Assembly: GCA_020848275.1 (NCBI GenBank)
Contig: JADLAK010000022.1
Location: forward strand, 1 to 33,977
DNA: 33,977 nt
Direction: 5' to 3'
DNA from: Planctomycetota bacterium
GTDB taxonomy: Bacteria > Planctomycetota > UBA8742 > UBA2392
The notes under the pieces were generated by a model. It saw nothing but the letters and a program-made list of their open reading frames with translations. It was not told the DNA's origin and ran no database searches. The first letter of the stretch is position 1, and the number at the start of each line of letters is the position of its first letter. The translations under genes and the position numbers were made by a program. Positions 1 through 7,974 of the stretch are shown one piece after another.

Positions 1-216
1 CTGGTGCGCGCCGCCGGCGAACTCCGCAAGTTGCTTGATAAACGCGAGGCCTTGCGGCTGGAAGCGATGACGCGCGTGGCCGAGGAATGGGAGATGGCGC
101 ATGCGCAGCTCTTGTCGCGTCAAGGGGTGCCTGAGGGCGAACTGTCGCCCGAGGAGGCGCTTGCCGCGTACTTCGCCCAGCAGCTCAAACCCGATTCCCA
201 CGCCCCGCCGAAGTAG
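1..216 (+). CDS. C-terminal part of an unknown helical protein
   Basis: An open frame enters from the left edge and stops at 214-216. The visible 71 residues are rich in Glu, Ala, Leu and Arg and look helical, ending in a Pro-rich tail (HAPPK). A GTG at position 4 could start a short protein, but nothing upstream can be seen, so a longer gene cut by the window edge is just as likely. I recognise no family. The stop lies 4 bases before a 26-bp inverted repeat that could act as a terminator. Confidence 0.5.
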   Translation: MVRAAGELRKLLDKREALRLEAMTRVAEEWEMAHAQLLSRQGVPEGELSPEEALAAYFAQQLKPDSHAPPK

Positions 217-220
217 CAGC

Positions 221-296
221 TGTAGGGACACGCGGCAGCGTGTCCGTGGTTGAAGGATTATCGTGAGTTGCGGACACGCTGCCGTGTGTCCCTACA
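221..296. repeat. 26-bp inverted repeat between convergent genes
   Basis: The arms at 221-246 and 271-296 are complementary with one mismatch and are separated by 24 bases. Each arm runs from TGTAGGGACAC into the core GGCAGCGTGTCCG. It fills the gap between the unknown plus-strand gene and the 3' end of carA, so it could form a hairpin in transcripts from either side. It resembles a REP/MITE-like intergenic palindrome. There is no T-run, so a classical intrinsic terminator is not shown. Confidence 0.7.
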
Positions 297-314
297 AGAT
301 GCCACGGAGCGCAG

Positions 315-1469
315 CTAAACCTTCGCGGTCAGGGTTTCCAGCGCCATGCGGTAGAAGCGCCTGAACAAATGCAGGCTGTCGTGCGGGCCGGGGCTGGCTT
401 CGGGGTGATACTGCACGCCGAAGATCGGCAACGTCTTATGCCGGATGCCGCTGACGGTGTTGTCGTTGATGTTCATGTGCGTGACTTCAACGTCCGAAGG
501 CAGGCTCTTGGGGTCGGTCGCAAAGCCGTGGTTCTGGCTGGTGATTTCAACTTTGCCCGTAGCATTTTCCTTCACCGGGTGGTTGGCCGCGTGGTGGCCG
601 AACTTCAGTTTGTAGGTTTTTCCGCCCATCGCCCAGGTCAACAACTGGTGGCCGAGGCAGATGCCAAAAATCGGCAGCTTTTTGGCAATCAGCGTTTTCA
701 CCACGCTGATCTCGTGCGGCAGTGCGGCGGGGTCGCCGGGGCCATTACTAAGGAAGACGGCTTCCGGGCCCCAGGCCAGGATTTCCTCGACCTTGGCGCG
801 CGCGGGAAACACGCGCACGTTGAAACCGCTTTGCACAAGGCCGCGCAGGATGTTCTGCTTGGCGCCGTAGTCGATGGCCGCGCATTTAATCGCACGCTCG
901 GGGCGTTTAGCCGGCAACTCGAGCTGGTCGGAAAACGCGCTTTCGTAGCCCGCGCTGAAATCGCAGGCGCTGGCGGCGCTGACTTCCTTGACGAGGTCCT
1001 GGCCCTCCATTTTCGGGCTGGCCAGCACTTCATCGAGCAGGCGCTCGGCGTTTTCGCCGGCGTCGGCAATCACGCCGCGCATTGCGCCGTGCGTGCGCAG
1101 ATGAAGCGTGAGCGCGCGGGTGTCGAGGTTGTCGATGCCGGGCACGCCGTGGGCGCGCAGGAAATCGTCAAGCGTGCGTTCGCTGCGGAAATTGCTGACG
1201 ATCGCCGAAAGTTCGCGGATCACCAGGCCGGAAAGCCACGGCCTTTCGCACTCGTTGTCTTCGGTGTTGATGCCGTAGTTGCCGATCTGCGTGGCGGTCA
1301 GCGTAACGATCTGCCCGGCGTAACTGGGGTCGGTGACGACTTCCTGGTAGCCCGTCAGCGCGGTATTGAACACGACTTCGCCAAAGCGTTTTTTCTCGGC
1401 GCCAAACAGGCGGCCCTTGAACGCGCGGCCGTCCTCAAGAAGCAGAATTCCCGGTGTACGTTTCTTCAT
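315..1469 (-). CDS. carA: Carbamoyl-phosphate synthase small subunit (glutaminase)
   Basis: CarA hydrolyses glutamine and passes ammonia to the large subunit CarB, making carbamoyl phosphate for arginine and pyrimidine synthesis in the cytoplasm. The 384-residue length is normal. The N-terminal half has the family signature FNTALTGYQE (34-43), then GIDNLDTRAL (111-120). The class I glutamine amidotransferase half carries SNGPGDP (241-247), the nucleophile Cys271 in GICLGHQ, and the His355/Glu357 pair in YHPEASPGPHD. I chose the ATG at 1469 (MKKRTPGILLLEDG). An in-frame ATG at 1571 would add 34 residues that are not family-like and are encoded by an intergenic repeat. carB is not next to it. 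Confidence 0.95.
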   Translation of the reverse strand: MKKRTPGILLLEDGRAFKGRLFGAEKKRFGEVVFNTALTGYQEVVTDPSYAGQIVTLTATQIGNYGINTEDNECERPWLSGLVIRELSAIVSNFRSERTLDDFLRAHGVPGIDNLDTRALTLHLRTHGAMRGVIADAGENAERLLDEVLASPKMEGQDLVKEVSAASACDFSAGYESAFSDQLELPAKRPERAIKCAAIDYGAKQNILRGLVQSGFNVRVFPARAKVEEILAWGPEAVFLSNGPGDPAALPHEISVVKTLIAKKLPIFGICLGHQLLTWAMGGKTYKLKFGHHAANHPVKENATGKVEITSQNHGFATDPKSLPSDVEVTHMNINDNTVSGIRHKTLPIFGVQYHPEASPGPHDSLHLFRRFYRMALETLTAKV

Positions 1470-1520
1470 GGCGGGAAGTGTAAGGCATCGGCCCGATTGC
1501 TGCAACGTCGATTGGAGCGT

Positions 1521-1556
1521 TGGAGAGATGGCCAACTCTCTATCTCTCCATCTCTC
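1521..1556. repeat. Iterated GAGAGATG-type element (8-bp period)
   Basis: Read on the minus strand, the unit GAGAGATG/GAGAGATA/GAGAGTTG repeats every 8 bases and then inverts into CCATCTCTCC. It lies in the leader of carA. It also supplies the last four codons (REMER region) and the stop of the glycosyltransferase gene, whose TAG is at 1540-1542. Confidence 0.6.
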
Positions 1557-2865
1557 GCGGGCCCGCTGCATCTCGCGGTCGGCGAACGACCACCCAAGCC
1601 GTTAAGCCCCAGACAATCAGCATCGCCAGCGTCGGCGTGCCGAGAATCAACATCCAGTAGCTCTGGTCGACCAGCGCCGCATGCGCGAGCCCGACCATCG
1701 CAATCAACGCCACGGCGAGAACACGCTTATGCCGGCCGTCGCGCGCGACCATGGCGGCCAGCGGCGCGATCAGCAACAGCGCCGCAACCAGGTGATGGAA
1801 CCAGCACAACAAATGGCCCAATGACGCGGCGGCAAAGGCCAGCCCGGCGCAAGCGGCGCGGCTTAGACGGTCTTCGCGCCGCCGCCAGGCGAGCCCCAGT
1901 GCGGCCACGAACATCAGGCCGCCCAAGCCCGGCCCGAGCCAGCGAAGTATTGACCCGTCAACAGTGAACGCGAGCGGCCCTCGCGTCTCGACCAGCGAAT
2001 GCAGGTGCGATTCCTCGCCGAAGTAGCGCAGGCTCACGGCCGCCAGCGAGTTGTTGGGCGCGCGCGACCCGCCGAGTTCCGGCGCGGCCTTGCTGCCCAC
2101 GTTGGGCGCGACAAGTTCAGTCGCGTAGGTCGCGATCATGGCGTGGTTGCGCGCGACGCCGTCACCGACGCCCAGCGCGGGCGCCGTCCACACCAGCGGC
2201 AGGAAGTAGAACAACGCCAGCCCGATCCCGACGCCGAGCGCCGCCCTGAAGCGCCGCTGTACGACCAGCACCGCCAACAGCACGACCGGCAGGATCTTGA
2301 TGTGCACCGCCAGTGCGATCAGCAGGCCGCCGCGCAGGGGCCGGCGCGATTCCACCAGCCACAGGCCCGCCGCGATCAGCCCGATCACCAGCATGTTGAT
2401 CTGGCCTTCGATGATGTTGACGACAAGCGGCCCGAAGATCGCAACTAAACCGGCAAATGCCCAGTCGATCAGTTCGCCCTTGCGGCGCACGCCGCAAAGC
2501 CCGCGCAGAAGCCAGAACGCCGCGCAGGCAATCACGAGTTGCAGCGCGGCCCAAACGCCGAAGCCGGCCTCGCGCGGCAGCCACGTCAGCGGCGCAAACA
2601 GGGCGGCAAACGCGGGCGGATAGATGTAGCGGCCGACCTGGTTCATCGGGTCGGCGGCTTGTGCGTAAAGGTCGGCGCCGCCCGCGCGCATACGTTCGCC
2701 CGCTTCCCAGTAGACGATGAAGTCGGTCGGCGACTGACGCCAATACGGTTGGATAAGCACGGCAAGCGCGACGAGCACGACCAGGCCCGCGGCCAGCGCG
2801 CCCAGTTTCATGGCCCGGTTGCGCGTCAGCCAGTCAACATCAAGCTTGGCGGCGGGCGCTTCCAT
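1540..2865 (-). CDS. GT87-type (DUF2029) polyprenyl-phosphate-dependent glycosyltransferase
   Basis: A 441-residue integral membrane protein with about ten hydrophobic segments. It matches the GT87/DUF2029 pattern of mannosyltransferase-like enzymes that use a lipid-linked sugar donor. After the first membrane segment (about 18-41) comes TDFIVYWEAGERMRAGGADLY (from residue 47), the typical extracytoplasmic loop with a likely catalytic Asp48, followed by YIYPPAFA (80-87). The acceptor cannot be read from the sequence. The start ATG overlaps the stop of the upstream HEAT lipoprotein gene as TAATG, so the two are probably translationally coupled. The last few residues are encoded by a repeat element and are probably not conserved. 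Confidence 0.8.
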   Translation of the reverse strand: MEAPAAKLDVDWLTRNRAMKLGALAAGLVVLVALAVLIQPYWRQSPTDFIVYWEAGERMRAGGADLYAQAADPMNQVGRYIYPPAFAALFAPLTWLPREAGFGVWAALQLVIACAAFWLLRGLCGVRRKGELIDWAFAGLVAIFGPLVVNIIEGQINMLVIGLIAAGLWLVESRRPLRGGLLIALAVHIKILPVVLLAVLVVQRRFRAALGVGIGLALFYFLPLVWTAPALGVGDGVARNHAMIATYATELVAPNVGSKAAPELGGSRAPNNSLAAVSLRYFGEESHLHSLVETRGPLAFTVDGSILRWLGPGLGGLMFVAALGLAWRRREDRLSRAACAGLAFAAASLGHLLCWFHHLVAALLLIAPLAAMVARDGRHKRVLAVALIAMVGLAHAALVDQSYWMLILGTPTLAMLIVWGLTAWVVVRRPRDAAGPREMER

Positions 2866-3605
2866 TAGCGGTCAGGGACTTGCGGCATCTCGGCGATCTT
2901 GCCCGACAGCCACTGCAAGGTCGCGGCGCGCAATTCCGACAGGCGCTGGCGTTCAAGCAATTGCTCGCGCGTCACGCCCGCCATCAGCGCGATGTGTTCG
3001 AAGCAAAGGTCGACGAGCCCCTCGTCGCCGGGCGACGACAACAACTGCGCGTCCGGGCCCTCGAGGTCTGTCGCGATGCGGTCGGCGACTTCGTGCAATG
3101 CAATGGCCGCGTCGCGCGCGCCCAGCGACGCCAGCGTGTTGAGCATGGCGCTGCGCACCAGGTACTGGCCTTCCATCAGGCGCCCGGCGGCGTCGCGCTC
3201 AAAGGCCAGGCGCGAGCGCAGCATGCGGATGGTTTCCTTGCGACGGGCATCGGTCAGGCCGGTGTACCTGAGCTTGCCCAGGGAAATCGCGGCCTCCATG
3301 CGCACGACGGTCTGGCTGTCGGCAAAGGCGCCCAGCAGCGCCTCGCGCAGGGCCTCGAAGTCCTCGGGGTCGCCGATTTCGCCCAGCCCTTGCGCCGCCG
3401 TCGCGCGCAGGTGCGGGTCCGGGTCCTGCCGCGTATCGGCCGAGCCCAGCAGCAGCTCGCGCAGCCGGGCCCGCGACGAGCCGGAATTGGCCGGCCGGGT
3501 GGCGTCGATGTCGCGGCGCAGCTCAGCGCGCTTCTCGACGGGATCGTTGCGGCAGCCCGCAAGTGCAAGCAGGCAAAGGGCTAAAGTGGCTGGCAGATAC
3601 TTCAT
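2865..3605 (-). CDS. HEAT-repeat lipoprotein
   Basis: A 246-residue protein with a lipoprotein signal: a positive start, a hydrophobic stretch, and lipobox LAGC with the lipidated Cys at residue 18 (then Arg-Asn). The mature part has at least two HEAT/PBS-lyase-type helical repeats around residues 64-120 (RATAAQGLGEIGDPEDFEAL, then VRMEAAISLGKLRY). Such repeats usually form a protein-binding surface, and no catalytic motif is visible. It is first in a two-gene unit with the GT87 glycosyltransferase (TAATG overlap), which suggests a role at the cell envelope alongside that enzyme. That link is inference. The promoter probably lies between 3606 and 3673, back to back with the next gene. Confidence 0.8.
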   Translation of the reverse strand: MKYLPATLALCLLALAGCRNDPVEKRAELRRDIDATRPANSGSSRARLRELLLGSADTRQDPDPHLRATAAQGLGEIGDPEDFEALREALLGAFADSQTVVRMEAAISLGKLRYTGLTDARRKETIRMLRSRLAFERDAAGRLMEGQYLVRSAMLNTLASLGARDAAIALHEVADRIATDLEGPDAQLLSSPGDEGLVDLCFEHIALMAGVTREQLLERQRLSELRAATLQWLSGKIAEMPQVPDR

Positions 3606-3673
3606 CGCCGGATTGTTCGCGTTCTGTCACGTCGCGTCAAGCCTGCGTTCCGCGGCCATAGAGCCCGCGGACG

Positions 3674-3682
3674 TGATATACT
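3674..3682 (+). promoter_or_regulatory. Possible extended -10 promoter element
   Basis: TGATATACT reads as an extended -10 (TGn followed by TATACT, one mismatch to TATAAT), 43 bases before the ATG at 3726. I see no good -35 hexamer. It lies in the divergent gap between the HEAT lipoprotein and the large secreted protein. Confidence 0.35.
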
Positions 3683-3725
3683 TACAGTCCTCCTTTCCCC
3701 GGCTGTCCCCTTGGGGGTATCCGTC

Positions 3726-5570
3726 ATGAAGGTCTTTCGTCTTGCGGCCACTGCGTGGTTGGCCGCCGCGGTACTGTTGTGCGTATCAATCCGTCCCTGG
3801 GCGCAGGATGCGGAAGTAGAAGAAGAGAAGACGCCCGAACCTGTCTCCAGGACCTACGACCTCTACGGCATGGTCGTCTCGGAGTACGCCGACGCGCCGC
3901 CCAACACGGGCATCGGCGATGTGCTGTCGCCAGAACGCCTGCTCCGCACCGGCGGCGATCTCGAACACGGCCTGAATGAGTGGACGCTGCGTGATTCCGG
4001 CCGCGAAGCGCGCTGCTGGGATTCGCCGGAAGCCCTGGCGCAGACCATCCTCGATCTCTGCTCCGATGGCAGCGACTGGTGGATCACCTGCGACGACCCG
4101 GACATGACGTCGTTCGATCTCAAGGCCAACGAAGAGATGCACAAGCGCGTGGCCTGGGTCATGGGCGCCTTGACCGACGTCGCCAAGGCCCGCGTCAACC
4201 TGCTGGTGTACGAAATGCCTGCGGGCATCGACGCGCCCGACGGCGTGTTGCCGCCTGACGCCGTTGACGCCGCGACCAAAAACGCGCGGCTGATCGGCAC
4301 GCTGGCGGGCGGGCTGGGCGACCGCATGGTGCTGCAACGCACGGGCCAGCGCAGCTACGTCGCCGACTACGACGCGACAGTCGCCGAGGAATCGGCCATG
4401 TTAAACCCGCGCACGGCCAACCTGGTGACGGGCAACGAGTTCGTGTTCGGAGCGATCGTGCTGCCGGGCGGCCGGCTGTGGTTGCAGGGCTGGCACTCGG
4501 CGCTGGGGCTCGAGGAAATGCGGACGCTCAAGACTTCGGGCGGCGACGTCGAACTGCCGCGCTCAAGCTACAACTATTCGCCGGTCTCCACCGTGATCGA
4601 AAACGGCGGCGCCGCCGTGGTTGACGCCGGGCGCCAGGGCTCCTTCCTTGTCATCGGGAGCGCCGACCGCGACATTCCCAGCCGCAGCTACAAGCAGGGC
4701 GCCACTGAAATCAGCCTGCACAACCTGACGGGCCTGATGCACGGCACGGCGCTGGGCGGAAGCTGGGTGATGGCGCCCAACCACCAGCAACTGCTCGATG
4801 ACGGCCTGATCGTCGACCAGATCTGGGTCAACCCGCCCGTCGACGGCCCCTACCGCGACGCGTCGTTGTACATGATCGAGCACGCCAACAACTTGAACCT
4901 CGGCTATACGCGGCTGGTCGGCGTCGGCCCTTACCTCGCCGTGCGCCGCGACACGCCTTCCAACGAAGATGAAGCCGCGGCATTTGCCGATGAAGGCAAA
5001 CGGCTGAAGACTTTCCTGGCGCGCGGTGCGGCGGAGACGCCGACGGTCAGCCTGCGCGTGATGGCCTGGAATGTCGGCAAGGACGCCGTGCTGCCCAAGA
5101 CGCTGGGCCGCGGGCGCGTGACGCAGGCCGAACTTGCCGAACTCGACAACCTCGGCGAGCGCGCGATCGACCGCAGCATGAACAGCCGCATCACCCAGCG
5201 CAGCGGCATCCTCGACCTGAGGCTGGCGGCGCACGTCTCGGGTTACTTCGCGAGCGTAGCCAAGGGCGCGGCGGCGCAGGACCCGCAGATCAGCACGTTG
5301 ATGCTGGGCAGCCAGGTGCAGTGGGTGGCGCGCCCGGCGGCGGGCGACCGGCTGGTGTTTGAAGTCCGCGCGGGCATGACGCAGGGCCCGGCGGAGTTCG
5401 AGGCCATTGCCATGGCCGACGGCAAGCTGAAGATCGAGCGCTCGCGCAGCGACCTGATCCAGGCGGAGCTCAACGGCGACCTTGGCCCCGGCGAATACCT
5501 GAGCGCCGTCTGCGAGTCGGCCTCGGGCAACGGCGAACGCATGGTGCTGGTCGTCCAACGCGTGAAGTAA
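3726..5570 (+). CDS. Large secreted protein of unknown function
   Basis: 614 residues from the ATG at 3726, which follows a GGGGGT ribosome-binding-like stretch by about 7 bases; a TTG at 3711 is possible but less likely. The N-terminus is a typical signal peptide (MKVFRLAATAWLAAAVLLCV), with cleavage near residues 24-26. An acidic linker follows. Around residues 90-165 the pattern (a short domain with an ITCDDPDM strand, then a helix and NLLVYEMP) recalls the small alternating folds at the N-terminus of secretins (N0/STN-like). No secretin pore domain follows, so I do not call it one. The remainder is beta-rich with no enzyme motif I recognise. It stands alone on the plus strand, with its own possible promoter. 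Confidence 0.75.
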   Translation: MKVFRLAATAWLAAAVLLCVSIRPWAQDAEVEEEKTPEPVSRTYDLYGMVVSEYADAPPNTGIGDVLSPERLLRTGGDLEHGLNEWTLRDSGREARCWDSPEALAQTILDLCSDGSDWWITCDDPDMTSFDLKANEEMHKRVAWVMGALTDVAKARVNLLVYEMPAGIDAPDGVLPPDAVDAATKNARLIGTLAGGLGDRMVLQRTGQRSYVADYDATVAEESAMLNPRTANLVTGNEFVFGAIVLPGGRLWLQGWHSALGLEEMRTLKTSGGDVELPRSSYNYSPVSTVIENGGAAVVDAGRQGSFLVIGSADRDIPSRSYKQGATEISLHNLTGLMHGTALGGSWVMAPNHQQLLDDGLIVDQIWVNPPVDGPYRDASLYMIEHANNLNLGYTRLVGVGPYLAVRRDTPSNEDEAAAFADEGKRLKTFLARGAAETPTVSLRVMAWNVGKDAVLPKTLGRGRVTQAELAELDNLGERAIDRSMNSRITQRSGILDLRLAAHVSGYFASVAKGAAAQDPQISTLMLGSQVQWVARPAAGDRLVFEVRAGMTQGPAEFEAIAMADGKLKIERSRSDLIQAELNGDLGPGEYLSAVCESASGNGERMVLVVQRVK

Positions 5571-5601
5571 GCCGGTAGCTCCAGTTTGCGTTAAGGTACC
5601 G

Positions 5602-5627
5602 TAGGGGCGGCGCATGCGTCGCCCCTA
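5602..5627. repeat. Compact REP-like palindrome
   Basis: TAGGGGCGGCGCA (5602-5614) pairs with TGCGTCGCCCCTA (5615-5627) with one mismatch and no loop. It sits 32 bases after the stop of the secreted protein and 33 bases before the signal peptidase start. It may act as a transcript 3' end. It resembles intergenic REP palindromes. Confidence 0.6.
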
Positions 5628-5659
5628 TTGCCGTTTGGCGCGCGAGGCATAATAGCGTT

Positions 5660-6487
5660 GTGGAAACGCAGACCCGCAAGCTCGACGAAAAACGCCCGCG
5701 CCCCACAACGGACGCGAGCCTGCGTGCGCTGGAAGCCCGCGAACTTGAACTCGGCGCGCCGCCACCGCCGGGCGCGACGAAGCTGCCCACGCAACAGATC
5801 CTCAAGCAATCGCCCGGCCGCTTCTACGGCGCTGTGATTGCCGCCGTCAGCGTGCCGCTGCTGGCGACCGCGACAGTTTACGGGCTCGTGGCCCTGCGCC
5901 TTTTGCCGCCGCTGCCCGGCCTGACGCCCGGTTTGATCGGCTGGATCATGCTGGCGGCCTGTGCGGCGTTGCTACGTTCGCGCTCGCCGCTGCTGCTGGC
6001 GATGTTGGGGCTGGTCGCGGGCGTGCCGGCGCTGGCGGCCTGCGGCGCTCTCAACTTCCAGTTGGTGCGCGTCGAGGGCCGCAGCATGCTGCCGACGCTG
6101 TCGCCGGGCGACGTCCTGATCGTCGATCTGCGCGGCAACCCGCGCGAGGGCGCGCGGCCCGGCGAGGAAATCTACGTGCTCGGCGGCGAGAAAGTCCGGC
6201 ACGGCGGCGAGCCCGTGATCAAGCGGCTGATCGGCATACCCGGCGACAAGATCGAGATCGCCGACGGCGCGCTGCACATCAACGGCACGGTCGCGCGTGT
6301 GGCGACGGTGCGCCGCGCCGGCAAAATCTGGCCCGAACTGACATTGGCCGACGGCGAGTACTTCTTTGTCGGCGACAACCCCGACGAAAGCCGCGACAGC
6401 CGCGACTTCGGCGCCATCGACGCCGGCAATGTGCTTGGCCGCGCGGTCTGGAAGATCAAGGCCGCGCACCCCGGCCCCCTGCGCTGA
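5660..6487 (+). CDS. lepB: Signal peptidase I (S26 family)
   Basis: Cleaves signal peptides from exported proteins at the outer face of the inner membrane by a Ser/Lys mechanism. The 275-residue protein starts with a GTG and has a cytoplasmic N-terminal stretch with the Pro-rich ELGAPPPPGATKLP, then about three hydrophobic segments (57-80, 88-105, 108-130). Catalytic Ser142 lies in VEGRSMLPTLSPGD (138-151), and Lys188 in VIKRLIGIPGDKIEI. The conserved box E reads VGDNPDESRDSRDFG (237-251). All key residues are present. The extra membrane segments before the catalytic domain are more than the usual one or two. It appears monocistronic, with repeats on both sides. Confidence 0.93.
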   Translation: METQTRKLDEKRPRPTTDASLRALEARELELGAPPPPGATKLPTQQILKQSPGRFYGAVIAAVSVPLLATATVYGLVALRLLPPLPGLTPGLIGWIMLAACAALLRSRSPLLLAMLGLVAGVPALAACGALNFQLVRVEGRSMLPTLSPGDVLIVDLRGNPREGARPGEEIYVLGGEKVRHGGEPVIKRLIGIPGDKIEIADGALHINGTVARVATVRRAGKIWPELTLADGEYFFVGDNPDESRDSRDFGAIDAGNVLGRAVWKIKAAHPGPLR

Positions 6488-6494
6488 ACTTCTT

Positions 6495-6557
6495 GGCCAC
6501 GAATTTTCACGAATAAACACGAATTGAATTTGTGCAGATTCGTGTTCATTCGTGGCT
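6495..6557. repeat. CACGAAT iterated inverted element (10-bp period), copy 1
   Basis: CACGAAT occurs at 6498, 6508 and 6518, an exact 10-base period. The other arm (6538-6557) carries the reverse complement, ATTCGTGTTCATTCGTGG. The second copy of the same family is at 10907-10966. It is AT-richer than the genes on either side. Confidence 0.8.
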
Positions 6558-6573
6558 CGATTACTGTTTCTAA

Positions 6574-6605
6574 ATCAGTGTTTATCCATGTTCATCTGTG
6601 GCTAA
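6574..6605. repeat. Half-element of CACAGAT type (10-bp period)
   Basis: Read on the minus strand it is CCACAGATGAACATGGATAA and so on: a related word (CACAGAT/CATGGAT/CACTGAT) repeated every 10 bases. Only one arm is visible. It ends 10 bases before the start codon of the nucleotidyltransferase gene, so it forms that gene's leader. Confidence 0.55.
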
Positions 6606-6614
6606 ATGTAGGCG

Positions 6615-7967
6615 ATGCGGTTATCGATCCCCAACATCCCCGCCACGGCGCTGGCCAAGCGCGTGATCCGTGAACTGCAAGCGCGCGGCCACGAGGCGTT
6701 TCTGGCCGGCGGCTGCGTGCGCGACCTGATCCTCAAGCGCGAGCCCAAGGATTACGACGTCGCCACCAGCGCACTGCCCGACGCCGTCGAGGCGCTGTTC
6801 CCGCGCAGCATCGCGCAAGGCAAGGCCTTTGGCGTGATCCAGGTTTTAGGCGATACGCCCGGCGTCAGCGTCGAGGTCGCGACCTTCCGCCACGACGGGC
6901 CCTACAGCGACGGTCGCCACCCGGACAACGTGCGGTTTACGACGGCCGAGGAAGACGCCGCCCGCCGCGACTTCACGATCAACGCCATGTTCCTTGACGC
7001 GTCAACAGGCGAGGTTGTGGACACCGTCGGCGGCATGGCGGACCTCGAACGTAAAGTCATCCGTGCCGTCGGCGACCCCGCTGTGCGCTTCACCGAAGAC
7101 AAGTTGAGACTTCTTCGGGCCGTCAGATTCGCATCCAGTCTTAATTTCGAAATCGAAGACGCCACGTGGGAGGCCATCAAACGCATGGCCGCGCAGGTCA
7201 CGGTCTGCAGCGCCGAGCGCATTCGTGACGAACTGATCAAGATGCTTACAGCACGCGGCGCCAGTCGCGGCGTGCGCCTGATGTTCGAGTGCGGCCTTTT
7301 GCAGGCCGTGCTGCCCGAGATCGCCGCGATGTACGGGGTTCAGCAGCCGCCGCAATACCACCCCGAGGGCGACGTGTTCACGCACACGCTTTTGGCGTTG
7401 GACCTGCTGCCGTCGCCGTGCAGCATCACGCTGGCGCTCGGCGTGCTGCTGCATGATGTCGGCAAGCCGCCGACCTACGAGGAAGCCGCCGACCGCATCC
7501 GCTTCCACGGCCACGATGAGCTTGGCGCGAAGATGTCCGAGAAGATCACGCGCCGGCTGAAGTTCCCAAGCGAAGTCACCGAGCGCGTGGCGTCGCTGGT
7601 GCGCGACCATTTGAAATTCATGCACGCGCGCAAAATGAAGCTTTCGACGCTGAAGCGATTCTTGCGCAAGCCGTACTTTGACGAGGACCTCGAGCTGCAC
7701 CGCATTGACTGCCTCGCGGGCAAGGGCGAGATCGAGACCTGGAAGTTCTGCCGCGAAAAACTGGCCGAGTTCAAACGCGAGGGCGAGCAGCAAGCCCTGC
7801 GCCCCAAGTCGCATATTGACGGGCGCGACCTGATCGCGCTGGGCATGCAGCCGGGACCGAAGTTCAAGGAAATCCTCGAGGCGCTCGAAGACGAAGTCCT
7901 CGAAGGCCGTATTAGGGACCGCGAGCAGGCGATTGCGTTCGTCAAGGCCTACAAGCCAGGCGCGTAA
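6615..7967 (+). CDS. cca: CCA-adding enzyme / poly(A) polymerase family tRNA nucleotidyltransferase with HD domain
   Basis: Adds or repairs the 3' CCA end of tRNA, or polyadenylates RNA; these activities are hard to separate by sequence. The 450-residue protein shows the class II nucleotidyltransferase signature: GGCVRD (32-37), metal-binding DYD (46-48), then RRDFTINAMF (117-126) and the RNA-binding segment LRLLRAVRFA (164-173). The C-terminal half has an HD phosphohydrolase-like domain with H257, HD at 280-281 and GHDELGAKM (299-307). The HD domain supports tRNA end repair as in E. coli-type Cca. The ATG at 6615 is the natural start. Its leader is a repeat element and no clear Shine-Dalgarno is seen. 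It is convergent with the DUF58 gene, 7 bases away. Confidence 0.88.
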   Translation: MRLSIPNIPATALAKRVIRELQARGHEAFLAGGCVRDLILKREPKDYDVATSALPDAVEALFPRSIAQGKAFGVIQVLGDTPGVSVEVATFRHDGPYSDGRHPDNVRFTTAEEDAARRDFTINAMFLDASTGEVVDTVGGMADLERKVIRAVGDPAVRFTEDKLRLLRAVRFASSLNFEIEDATWEAIKRMAAQVTVCSAERIRDELIKMLTARGASRGVRLMFECGLLQAVLPEIAAMYGVQQPPQYHPEGDVFTHTLLALDLLPSPCSITLALGVLLHDVGKPPTYEEAADRIRFHGHDELGAKMSEKITRRLKFPSEVTERVASLVRDHLKFMHARKMKLSTLKRFLRKPYFDEDLELHRIDCLAGKGEIETWKFCREKLAEFKREGEQQALRPKSHIDGRDLIALGMQPGPKFKEILEALEDEVLEGRIRDREQAIAFVKAYKPGA

Positions 7968-7974
7968 GATGCAG

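Noticed and set aside
1470..1571. Upstream ATG for carA at 1571
   Set aside because: The extra 34 residues come from the GAGAGATG repeat and do not look like a CarA N-terminus; MKKRTPGILLLEDG is the family-like start.
369..1967. Long plus-strand open frame of 532 codons opposite carA and the glycosyltransferase
   Set aside because: It is antisense to two clear genes, and its translation has no family features. Long shadow frames are expected in GC-rich coding DNA.
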